From Prorocentrum cordatum (taxonomy: Eukaryota > Sar > Dinophyceae > Prorocentrales > Prorocentraceae), in contig CAUYUJ010000869.1 of the NCBI GenBank assembly GCA_963575745.1, positions 92,501 to 132,500 on the forward strand: a stretch of 40,000 nt of DNA, read 5' to 3'. Of this stretch, positions 19,901 to 26,593 are shown piece after piece (position 1 is the first letter of the stretch; every line of letters begins with the position of its first letter). Position numbers and translations under genes: made by a program. The notes under the pieces were generated by a model. That model saw nothing but the letters and a program-made list of their open reading frames with translations, was not told the DNA's origin and did no database searches.

Positions 19901-20465
19901 CAAGTTTTTCTTTAATTGGGAGCGTTCCAAGTATTGACCTGGGGATGTCACCTTCTGTGGGGGACCAGTCCTGCCAATGCATGATAAGATCTTTGACTTT
20001 CGCCTCCTGTTTGGCGTACATATCCTCCCTCACAGGACAGGCTATGCGACCTTCGCCGACGGCTGAGCCGCCGGCAGGTTGACAGAAAAATAGCACGGCC
20101 AGTTTGGCCGATTTAATCATGTATTCGACACACAAATCCGCGGCAAGGACATTTCGGGATTTTCCCCCGTCAAAAACTTGATAGTCATCATGTGAAGCAC
20201 AGAAATAGAAAGCATCATCGTTGCGGCGCCTCAGCTGTCGACATAGGCTGACACCGTCGAGAATCATTATTCTGGGGAACAACCCTATCGTTTTAAAGCG
20301 TTCAATCCGACGGTTCATCCTGGCTCGGACCATGGTGGCAACATCGCCCCACATTGGGCCGACGCCGTCATCACCTATTTGCCAACACGTCGAGTCCCCG
20401 CCGACATACATTATGTCGATAGTCCCCTGTTGGGACCGTTTCATTATGTCGTCGATCAAGTCCAC
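16857..20465 (-). CDS. Large 3' module ORF, 1202 aa; possible SGNH-like N-terminal domain
   Basis: The N-terminal domain begins near IDIMYVGGDSTCWQIGDD (GDS at residues 24-26 after a hydrophobic strand). It continues with LFPRIMILDGVSLCRQL and LAADLCVEYMIKSAKLAVLF, a strand/helix pattern that could suit an SGNH/GDSL hydrolase fold, but the other SGNH blocks are not clear. After a Pro/Ala-rich linker, a middle globular region (about residues 520-790) includes LYHWTAAARWVTQAYTHLLH. A long Pro/Lys-rich disordered region follows, then a C-terminal globular piece (IKHVSCLYFEYPKSNSVLRN, SYIKAAKDIYEISIPDEL). Frameshifts at homopolymers join it to the ORFs on both sides. Function unknown. Confidence 0.55.
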   Translation of the reverse strand: MDLIDDIMKRSQQGTIDIMYVGGDSTCWQIGDDGVGPMWGDVATMVRARMNRRIERFKTIGLFPRIMILDGVSLCRQLRRRNDDAFYFCASHDDYQVFDGGKSRNVLAADLCVEYMIKSAKLAVLFFCQPAGGSAVGEGRIACPVREDMYAKQEAKVKDLIMHWQDWSPTEGDIPRSILGTLPIKEKLDDEKFPVIVDGTGGSARHSFYSDEFKDFLRRGGVYEAFFPWEDDAYFLPRGKVCCPGMPPREKTQRPATEGVQNDEPMRAVLKELNKAAPTAVPSGLAVAASSATPGDIAIPVYTKGLTTGQPGAGVATDKAKPVGSAGTGSGSSAMTAQSPRAPPLAPATDVKDIEPPGETAERSIRDSCPEGRLTLISKRQKSKFPKRPKEGYPGEEEYLWPIHEEYQQIKNLPMKDAKTGEVARRDVLCPFTVASGELHRDMMPLNACPGEEGRAAEVAEGRDPPYSSERKMIPKDASSPVWLAHQMLQPTTRVPPMTTNYLVPNWARFFRIKADRSIRTLSATVADRLNFADLRLTSHNAGKAHCVELALPVFLTKEKRAEVSDPSTSWTKQSHGTSVSTLHATLEGHQLLPSNPQYGGSVKTNAVGVYSFPCTDNPSTRTTYSIAEETFGDGIWVTAEIVYYAKTTKSIRGSPTQYVSNPETDVLYELRLYHWTAAARWVTQAYTHLLHIARDKGWNLEVDFEFERYRAPERTVHTDKVRDVQKVWVPGLTSFDWQKGAPPYLRGEGETDEEKYHDIWPWLQDKGVRLTKIHPIHRGEATNRSVQLVEQNVKEKERAAEGGEKLQPAAKPPGIQFSMDTKDFPDLERAPAKPERTYKAPPPRAASRPPVHPPPGGPKEIPAKMAPPAIRTSSSLPEQWPNATRQTHAPPAKEVSTRKAPPPRTDPRPENFGQPPAKMPRYDGDPAAPVTAQSPAKSSGPDAVGSRPWRPSVADPPSELNIFARTNIPGSSSATRSHQTDELRSKQAPPKQAPSWTRLRGDPPCGYGDPVGERSRPAHATPTEAKAASDDAGVPKRDGNDNVQNMRDVSPTAQSDGGHSFLCSPAELEGDDDYSTILMTIKHVSCLYFEYPKSNSVLRNGTDFFYHLRGLQSRADDARDNTALMKKFRITAASYIKAAKDIYEISIPDELDQLNTYSPAWNDFANAIVDQIFEGGQRFCPRSNDSGRTSMVTTQKGRRFW

Positions 20466-21325
20466 GGCATCCTTTTTATCATCTGCCTGAGACCCCCTGC
20501 GAAGGTAAAAAGGTTCTCGGTTCTTTTGACTCCACTGCCTACTCCGTTTAATTTGCCCGATTGGTCAACGATGTCGTTGAGATTCCAGAAAGTGAAACGA
20601 ATTGGGGTGGTTGTCCCTTCATTGTAATACCATTGTTCGCCCCACTGAAACTTCGCGGAGTCTGCGGCAATGCCGTTGAGTAGTGCTCCACTTTTAGCCG
20701 ACTGTGCGCTTCCAAATACCAAATTTCGCATGTTAAATTCAGACATAAGGCTCGGCTTAGGCGCCCCTGATGCGTCCTTGAACGTAATTGTGGATTCAGA
20801 CACGATGTGTGCGGAACATGACCAACTACGATAATGCCCGTTTTTCATCTTGGTTAGAGGCCGGAAGAAATCCGCCACGGGTTTCCCCGTGGCTGACATA
20901 GTGGCGAGGTCTTCTCCGGCGAATGGAATCCACGAGTGACCATGAACCTCGGCGATCTTTGTTATCGCCTGGCACTTCTCGGCAAAATCCAGGTTAGCCG
21001 ACCAGAATCTCAATTTTGGGTCCGTGACCTCCATAGAAAGGTCCAGGATTTCATCCACTATTACTCGCCATTCATCCCGGGGAGGCGGAACTCGCCCAAA
21101 GCTCCCTTTCATACGAAGATACTCGAGGACGTTCCACGGGCCACGACCGATGCACTGTTTGTCTTCTTGCTCGGGTTCAGACGCTGCGGGCCCCGAGTCG
21201 GGCGGCCCGCCTCCTCCTCCTCCCCCTGAGGGGGGGTCATCACGTGAGGGAAGTCCGCCAGACGGCGGCTGACCCCCTCCGTCACCGGCTGAGCCCGGGG
21301 GGGGGGGCGCCACCATTGCCTCCAC
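20456..21325 (-). CDS. 3' module ORF, 289 aa, unidentified
   Basis: The Gly/Pro-rich start (residues 1-45) is the end of a linker shared with the preceding 165-aa ORF; the frame change falls in the G11 run at 21297-21307. Residues about 57-270 are globular: RGPWNVLEYLRMKGSFGRVP, DEWRVIVDEILDLSMEVTDP, RFWSANLDFAEKCQAITKIA and GTTTPIRFTFWNLNDIVDQS. At the end, one extra base in the C5 run at 20493-20497 would continue the reading as SQADDKKDAVDLIDD into the 1202-aa ORF. No family is recognised. Confidence 0.5.
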   Translation of the reverse strand: MEAMVAPPPPGSAGDGGGQPPSGGLPSRDDPPSGGGGGGGPPDSGPAASEPEQEDKQCIGRGPWNVLEYLRMKGSFGRVPPPRDEWRVIVDEILDLSMEVTDPKLRFWSANLDFAEKCQAITKIAEVHGHSWIPFAGEDLATMSATGKPVADFFRPLTKMKNGHYRSWSCSAHIVSESTITFKDASGAPKPSLMSEFNMRNLVFGSAQSAKSGALLNGIAADSAKFQWGEQWYYNEGTTTPIRFTFWNLNDIVDQSGKLNGVGSGVKRTENLFTFAGGLRQMIKRMPWT

Positions 21326-21779
21326 TGGCTAAGCCTGGAGGATTCTCAGCGTAGGGAGGCTGGCCAGCTGGTGGTTCGCCAGCTGCCTGTTTCGCATTCC
21401 CATGATCATCCAATGATGGCTGATATTGGCCCACAACTGCTGGTTGGCAAGTCTCGGCGATCGGGTCGTCCGGCGTCTCCATTGCATTATTTGGCTTCTT
21501 TTGTGGCGAGTCCTCATCCTCATTCGGGTTGAGTCCGTCTTCGGCAAGCCATTTCTCAAAGTTCCGTGGCCTCTTCCAAGGACGTTGTCTCTTCCTCCAG
21601 TTCACGGCCTGCTTAGTTGCGTCCTCGAAGCATGCCGCCTTGGCGGCGACAGTAAGGGCTTCTTCGACCACGTGCACGGGCACGCCGTATTTTCTTTTGC
21701 CACTGGAAAAGCGAACATCGTTCCCCATCTTTCCCCAACGGCTGAGCCGTGGCGAGGCTTCCGAGAGGAAGGCGTCCAA
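21282..21779 (-). CDS. 3' module segment, 165 aa, continuation of the 296-aa ORF
   Basis: Residues 1-70 are basic and globular (SRWGKMGNDVRFSSGKRKYG, VHVVEEALTVAAKAACFEDA, then VNWRKRQRPWKRPRNFEKWL). The rest is an Asn/Pro/Gln-rich linker ending in Gly-rich sequence. It overlaps the 296-aa ORF, whose own reading loses quality after KKVWID, so the two belong together after a frameshift near 21780. Its basic cluster could bind nucleic acid. Confidence 0.45.
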   Translation of the reverse strand: MDAFLSEASPRLSRWGKMGNDVRFSSGKRKYGVPVHVVEEALTVAAKAACFEDATKQAVNWRKRQRPWKRPRNFEKWLAEDGLNPNEDEDSPQKKPNNAMETPDDPIAETCQPAVVGQYQPSLDDHGNAKQAAGEPPAGQPPYAENPPGLASGGNGGAPPPGLSR

Positions 21780-22492
21780 ATATCAATCCAAACCTTTTTG
21801 CGGGCTTTTTCCCTGTGTTCTGCTACTGGTACACTCACATAACTGCCCCAGTGGTTCTCGCAGTAAACTGCTGGGCCGACAGTGGGACCAAAAAATTTTC
21901 CCGGTTCGAGCGCTCTGACTATGCCACGAAAGCTCTCGTCTGGCGGTTCTGCGTACACCCTACTGATCAGCTCCGTCTTTTCGTCAGGATACGTCTGGAG
22001 GAACGTTCCCACGGGGATTTTGTCGACGTCCGGAAGGGCACAATCGAAACGGCAAGTCTCCTTCCGTTCAAACATAGTCCAATGTACGGTCCACAGGTCC
22101 TGGGAGATCTCAGAGTATAAACGCTGGAATATCGTCTGAGACGTTGTTTCCAGGTCCGCCCTCAATGCAGTCACGACGGCGTCATTTCTCGTGTAAAGTA
22201 TGCCGTTCTTCCACACAGTGTAGCGCCAACCCCAGCCCTTTGACGGCACAAACTTGATGGTTCCGTCTTTGGGTCCCGCACGGGACCACTCCCTTAGTTT
22301 ATCAGGGAGGCACTTGAAGACTTCTTTGTTCCTCCATGCCTCGACTTCTTCCACATCGGGGTCAGTCACTTTCTTTGAGCGAGAATTGTCCTGGGGGGCA
22401 GTTTTCATTTCAACATCATGTTCTGATATAATGTCATTTGGACTGAAGAGCTCATGTCCTGACCCATCCGGCTGAGCCGGTGGGCAAGCCAT
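21602..22492 (-). CDS. 3' module ORF, 296 aa, unidentified
   Basis: The ATG at 22492 is in phase with the preceding 364-aa ORF; only a TGA (22514-22516) and seven codons separate them. Globular sequence includes GWGWRYTVWKNGILYTRNDA, FQRLYSEISQDLWTVHWTMF and PVGTFLQTYPDEKTELIS. The last 60 residues are probably out of frame (see 21282-21779). Two palindromes at 22469-22479 and 22499-22509 flank the start and encode the Pro/Ala/Gln linker. No family is recognised. Confidence 0.5.
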   Translation of the reverse strand: MACPPAQPDGSGHELFSPNDIISEHDVEMKTAPQDNSRSKKVTDPDVEEVEAWRNKEVFKCLPDKLREWSRAGPKDGTIKFVPSKGWGWRYTVWKNGILYTRNDAVVTALRADLETTSQTIFQRLYSEISQDLWTVHWTMFERKETCRFDCALPDVDKIPVGTFLQTYPDEKTELISRVYAEPPDESFRGIVRALEPGKFFGPTVGPAVYCENHWGSYVSVPVAEHREKARKKVWIDIWTPSSRKPRHGSAVGERWGTMFAFPVAKENTACPCTWSKKPLLSPPRRHASRTQLSRP

Positions 22493-22513
22493 CCCGCTCG
22501 GCTGAGCCGGCGT

Positions 22514-23608
22514 TCAGGCTTTTCGAATTGTGGCGAGGAGAGCATTATTATAATCCTCTTCCTCTCTGCCCTTGTCAACAACAACGTCGGAATCAATTTC
22601 ATCCATGATGTCGTCAGAACAGATTGAGATCGCGTCATCACCCAGTGGTCCGTCCGCCTTCTTCTTCAGCGGACGACACGTGGGTTCAGTCGTCGGTATC
22701 TCCGGCACGCGGGAACCGCGGCAAGCGAGATTCGAGCAGTCGCGGCAAGGCAACCGCTCGCCTCTACGGGGGGCCGGTCGCGGGGCAACCCGCGCAGGCT
22801 GTTGAGCCGAAACGGCAGCGGCGCATATAGGATTGGTAAAGGAGGTAGGATGACGATGAGACGACCTACCTCTCTCAGCAGCGTTGGCGATGGCAAAGTG
22901 GACTTGCTTGGCGAAGTCATCGGTGTAACCTTCAGCGCTCTTACACTCTCTTCCCCTAGCCTCAACATGGTCGCGTGCGCCGTCACATCTGCGTTCTAAC
23001 CCCTCCGCAACAATGGGAGAGGCGGTGGCTATCGTCCAGGGCTGTTTCATGAAATTGCCCTTGCTATCCTTCAATCCGCACGCGCACCCGCGCAGCGCCG
23101 CCTTGGCAAATCCCAATTCTCGATGGAAGCTCCTTGCCTGAGGGTCTCTCCAATAATTACATCGGGTAAGCCATTCGATACATACAATGCCCCCCGCTTT
23201 GTGCACAGCACGGGCAATCTTTCGGCAATTCCAGAATGAATAACGGAAATCAGTTCTAATGCCCCGAAGTCTGCGCATGGCCCTGTGGTTTCCGGTACGG
23301 AAGTAATGCGCCTCGTTCACATACTGCCAAGGGGGGCCTCCAGTACACGGCATGGAGCCCCACAACGTAATATGTTTTCCCTTAAACGCAGCTATGTCGT
23401 TAAGCGCTATTTTGAGTCCCTCATCCGTCCTCATGTCTTCTTCTTCAGTGTAACGAATCACTTTACACGAGTTGTCAAAGAAATTCTTCGGGCTTCCTAT
23501 TCTACTTTGGGGGCCGCAACAGTACTCTAATAAAAGCCTTTCCCCGGTCCACTGAGTGGCCGGGGCGCAATCTTCTTGGATTTTTTGAACTCTGTGTATC
23601 CCGTCCAT
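22514..23608 (-). CDS. Methyltransferase-like ORF, 364 aa
   Basis: A candidate class-I methyltransferase domain. RLLLEYCCGPQSRIG (about residues 24-39) resembles the glycine-containing cofactor loop; VIRYTEEEDM supplies an acidic residue after the second strand; ITLWGSMPCTGGPPWQ (about 78-93) contains a Pro-Cys pair in the position of the C5-methyltransferase catalytic PC motif; and GGIVCIEWLTRCNYW supplies a later glutamate after a strand, like the ENV motif. The order and spacing fit, but residues are divergent, so activity is uncertain. The C-terminal part has a Cys cluster (LPCRDCSNLAC) and an acidic tail. Known background: DNA-methyltransferase-bearing retrotransposons have been reported in dinoflagellates. 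It follows RNase H and the 122-aa segment and is in phase with the 296-aa ORF. Confidence 0.5.
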   Translation of the reverse strand: MDGIHRVQKIQEDCAPATQWTGERLLLEYCCGPQSRIGSPKNFFDNSCKVIRYTEEEDMRTDEGLKIALNDIAAFKGKHITLWGSMPCTGGPPWQYVNEAHYFRTGNHRAMRRLRGIRTDFRYSFWNCRKIARAVHKAGGIVCIEWLTRCNYWRDPQARSFHRELGFAKAALRGCACGLKDSKGNFMKQPWTIATASPIVAEGLERRCDGARDHVEARGRECKSAEGYTDDFAKQVHFAIANAAERGRSSHRHPTSFTNPICAAAVSAQQPARVAPRPAPRRGERLPCRDCSNLACRGSRVPEIPTTEPTCRPLKKKADGPLGDDAISICSDDIMDEIDSDVVVDKGREEEDYNNALLATIRKA

Positions 23609-23895
23609 TTGCTATGGCAATAGTCACCGTCGCTAGAACCGCCATCTGAATCATACTCAAATGGGTGATGATATCTGCTTTCTTCGTCACGCCAATTATC
23701 GATGCGATATATCGTCAAACCCTGTTGAGAGTTGACGGCATATGTGCGACGTTTATTATCAAACTTATCAATCTCGACGGGACAATCGCCGATTGTCGGC
23801 ATAAATGTGACAAGTCTGGGGACATAGTGATGTCGTATCAAATTATTTCCTTGTCTCGTCCATTCATCCCTTTTATCAGAGAGGTTGGCAGCCAC
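23527..23895 (-). CDS. Segment linking RNase H and the methyltransferase-like ORF, 122 aa
   Basis: Residues 1-100 are well composed (AANLSDKRDEWTRQGNNLIR, HHYVPRLVTFMPTIGDCPVE, NKRRTYAVNSQQGLTIYRID). The last 20 residues overlap the 364-aa ORF in a different frame; the change probably falls at the T6 run near 23579-23584. At its start it overlaps the RNase H ORF, suggesting another frameshift. No domain is recognised. Confidence 0.45.
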   Translation of the reverse strand: MAANLSDKRDEWTRQGNNLIRHHYVPRLVTFMPTIGDCPVEIDKFDNKRRTYAVNSQQGLTIYRIDNWRDEESRYHHPFEYDSDGGSSDGDYCHSKWTGYTEFKKSKKIAPRPLSGPGKGFY

Positions 23896-25136
23896 CGCAG
23901 AGTGCGGATTGTAAAGCGAGCGATCGTTGTTTGAAGCATCCTCCTGTTTTCAGGTCTCTTGGAAGGCTCTGATTCGCTTTCGCTGTCCGATATTCCAAAC
24001 GTGGTTTTTATCTCACGATCGGAGCTTCTTTTCGTTGTGTTTTCGATCGCTCTCGATTTCTCGGAGCTTCTGCTGTAACACTCTTTGCCCATTCGAGGAG
24101 TGACATTCTCTGCAACATCAGCTGAGCTGACTACATTCTTCGTCTTTAATAGTCCCTCGGCTTGGCCGGGGGCAGCCACAGCGGGTTTACCTTTGTTGGG
24201 GCGTTTCTTCTTTTTGTTTGACTTTTTGCTAGGTGTGGCAGCTCCTCTCCGCAGGGCCGAGCTAGGGCCCAGGCGGGGCTTCAGAACCCCCCCGGGTTTC
24301 AAGGGAAGTCCGTCAGAAAACATCGAATCAAGATAATCTAGGTACCGCTTGGCGGCCCAGAACCTAGGCGTCACTGTGTTGACGAGGTATAGTACTTTGA
24401 CCCGTGCCATTGGGTCAACGAATCGTCTTGTTCCAATATCAGCAGCCTCATTTTGTGTTCTCTCATAGTGTAACTGAACAAAGCCAGGAGGAAATTGTTC
24501 GGACAGAGCTGCTGCATCAATTCTATGCGTTCTTGGTAGGTGCATCAGCTTCATTGACCCGCCTGCTTTGATGACTTTGCAAACTGCTTGGTTATCTTGC
24601 AAGAACAAACATCGTGCAGGTCTATCCAGCAGGATCTCCCACAGCGGTAATGCCGCAAGCAGCTCCTTGCGCAACGCAAGGTCGGCTGCAACGATTTCGG
24701 CCTCAAGGGTACTATGAGAGACGCATGTTTGTCTTTGCGAACTCATCGATTGTCGTGCCCGTGTATATGGGCCCCATATGGCTTGGTAACTCGCGCTCGT
24801 GCTCCTGTGTGTTCGGATATCACTCGCCAGATCTGCATCCGAGTATCGCTTTAGCAGAACATCCTCCTTCTGATCACCCACCCACGAGGTCATACGATAA
24901 TGGGATGTACTTTTTATGTAACATTTTAGGCGGAAGAGGTCCATATCTTGTTGTTCTGTCCATTTCGCGATGCAACTGGCAGTTTGACACACGGCACGGA
25001 GTAAGCCGTATCTTGCCATTCTAGCTCCGCAAAGTATTTTCATTAACGCTTTCGCTGCAATTGGCTGAATCACTCCCGACTGAGTCGGTGGCTCAGGGTC
25101 ATCAGGACTAGCTGCTGCGGCATCGAGGCCAATCAC
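23838..25136 (-). CDS. Ty1/copia-type RNase H, 432 aa
   Basis: RNase H degrades the RNA strand during reverse transcription. Visible active-site series: the first Asp in RYSDADLASD (about residues 93-102), Glu in HSTLEAEIVAAD (about 140-151), Asp in FLQDNQAVCKVIKAG (about 180), and the last acidic residue in NEAADIGTRRF (about 230), the usual Ty1/copia order. Residues 1-90 are the RT-RNase H connection (MKILCGARMARYGLLRAVCQ). After residue 290 comes a Lys-rich, probably disordered tail. The frame is the same as the RT and 71-aa ORFs; they are separated only by TAA codons, and the GTG at 25136 is just the first possible start, not a real one. Confidence 0.85.
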   Translation of the reverse strand: MIGLDAAAASPDDPEPPTQSGVIQPIAAKALMKILCGARMARYGLLRAVCQTASCIAKWTEQQDMDLFRLKCYIKSTSHYRMTSWVGDQKEDVLLKRYSDADLASDIRTHRSTSASYQAIWGPYTRARQSMSSQRQTCVSHSTLEAEIVAADLALRKELLAALPLWEILLDRPARCLFLQDNQAVCKVIKAGGSMKLMHLPRTHRIDAAALSEQFPPGFVQLHYERTQNEAADIGTRRFVDPMARVKVLYLVNTVTPRFWAAKRYLDYLDSMFSDGLPLKPGGVLKPRLGPSSALRRGAATPSKKSNKKKKRPNKGKPAVAAPGQAEGLLKTKNVVSSADVAENVTPRMGKECYSRSSEKSRAIENTTKRSSDREIKTTFGISDSESESEPSKRPENRRMLQTTIARFTIRTLRWLPTSLIKGMNGRDKEII

Positions 25137-25142
25137 CTCTAT

Positions 25143-25358
25143 TTATTGATCAGGAGGGCCGGTGTCAACGTTGATCTGTAACGCCGATGCTATAGCCTCC
25201 TCAGCTGGGGAGTAAATCTCTCCTCTGGGGCCGCCCTGTCCGTCCTCTAGGTCAGTAAGTTCTGGGCCGAATGGGGTGCCCGCGGCCGGATAAGTGGCCG
25301 GGTCTGTGTCCGTCAATTGAGCATATAAGGTAACACAGGAATCGGAAAACTCAGTCAT
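25143..25358 (-). CDS. Linker segment between RT and RNase H, 71 aa
   Basis: A 71-codon acidic, Pro/Gly-rich segment (LTDTDPATYPAAGTPFGPEL) in phase with both neighbours. A TAA at 25365-25367 ends the RT ORF six bases before this ATG, and a TAA at 25143-25145 precedes the RNase H frame. The three ORFs would be one polypeptide but for these two stops. It is best read as a linker of the polyprotein rather than a separate gene. Confidence 0.5.
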   Translation of the reverse strand: MTEFSDSCVTLYAQLTDTDPATYPAAGTPFGPELTDLEDGQGGPRGEIYSPAEEAIASALQINVDTGPPDQ

Positions 25359-25364
25359 ATCTTC

Positions 25365-26405
25365 TTATTCGATGACTTTTACAAGTTTAGGGTCTCTCGG
25401 CTGGTATGGCTCGGTCATCTGAGATGCCGAATCACACCCCGTTTCCTCCTCACTACTCTCGTCTGTGACGGAGGCGTTTTTCTTAACCTTTGGAGGAGGC
25501 GGGTCGAGTACCGTAGGTAACTCTCCGTGCCACTCAATTGTCTGAGTTGATAATCGATGCTCGCATCCTAAGTATCGTCCAACAGCTGTTGGAGGATCTA
25601 TTTCTATGCCCTTAGGGCAATGTTCCGAGGGTTCTTGAAGCAACTTCCACCCCTGGGCAAGCTTGTCGGCAGGTCCCGACAATTTAAAATCATCGACATA
25701 GATGATCAAGAAAATGTGCAATTCTTTGTGGAAGTAACAGCTGCGCCACGGACTACATGTCACAGAACCTTTTGCCGTGACATGCCCCTCGCAATGCTGT
25801 TCCCAGTACCCGCCCGAATCAGGGTGTCCGTACAGAGATAAGTACAGTGGACACACAGGGTTCCTCATGTTGGACCATGCTTTGGGCCATTCATCACGCG
25901 GCAAGAAAACCCAAGTGGGAGCTCCTCCCAGCTTTGACTGTGTGTAGCCTTGTCGAGCGTCAGCTTGTTCGATGCTATGGCCTTCAAACAGCCCGTAAGT
26001 ATCGGCTGCTTTGCTGGCCTGCCTTGTCGCGGGGCTGCTGGACAGTTCCTGAAATAGTGCCACGTCTTTGTTTTGATCTCTAACACTTGAACCGTCAAAG
26101 ACCACCCGACCTTTGTACTTGCGGTCTTTGTCCCAGCGGTAACTCTGAGTTCTTTTCAACAAGGATCGCAAAAAGCGGCCACAATGGGCCGTTTTCCCTT
26201 TTAGTTCTGCAACAACATCGGAATATTCCCTCACACCGTCTTCAATCCACGTGCCAATGTCTCGCAGTCTGTCCCATTCTTTTCTCAAGGCAGCTTGAGC
26301 GTCTTTGTTTGCCTTTGCCTCGTCTTTCGAGAAAGACGTGGCTACAGCGGCATCTACGCGGGCGCATTGCCAGTCTTTGGGAAGTTGGAAAGGCTGGCTC
26401 ATCAA
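25365..26405 (-). CDS. Ty1/copia-type reverse transcriptase (RVT_2), 346 aa
   Basis: An RNA-directed DNA polymerase domain. Residues about 95-135 (RKYKGRVVFDGSSVRDQNKD) match the start of the copia RT domain. The first catalytic Asp is in HSIEQADARQGYTQSKLGG (about 150). LYLSLYGHPDSGGYWEQHC follows (the copia LYGLKQ region), and the catalytic YVDD is in FLIIYVDDFKLSGPADKL (about 236-239). The last 90 residues are a linker. The upstream region between protease and RT is only about 190 bp, too short for an integrase. All catalytic residues are present. A true start is unclear because this is one domain of a polyprotein. Confidence 0.9.
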   Translation of the reverse strand: MMSQPFQLPKDWQCARVDAAVATSFSKDEAKANKDAQAALRKEWDRLRDIGTWIEDGVREYSDVVAELKGKTAHCGRFLRSLLKRTQSYRWDKDRKYKGRVVFDGSSVRDQNKDVALFQELSSSPATRQASKAADTYGLFEGHSIEQADARQGYTQSKLGGAPTWVFLPRDEWPKAWSNMRNPVCPLYLSLYGHPDSGGYWEQHCEGHVTAKGSVTCSPWRSCYFHKELHIFLIIYVDDFKLSGPADKLAQGWKLLQEPSEHCPKGIEIDPPTAVGRYLGCEHRLSTQTIEWHGELPTVLDPPPPKVKKNASVTDESSEEETGCDSASQMTEPYQPRDPKLVKVIE

Positions 26406-26593
26406 TGACAGATATTATGTCTGTAACAGGGTTATAAAAGTATTGCACATCAAATCTTTCTTTGTCACGATGACTGATATCTGTGTCTGAGTTATCTCGT
26501 AGCGGCATTCGAGGCACGCTTCGCCGCGACGCGGCGGCCGCCGGACTCGAGGTCAGGCTTGCCTCTTCGTTGTCCTCAAATCTTCCATTATCA

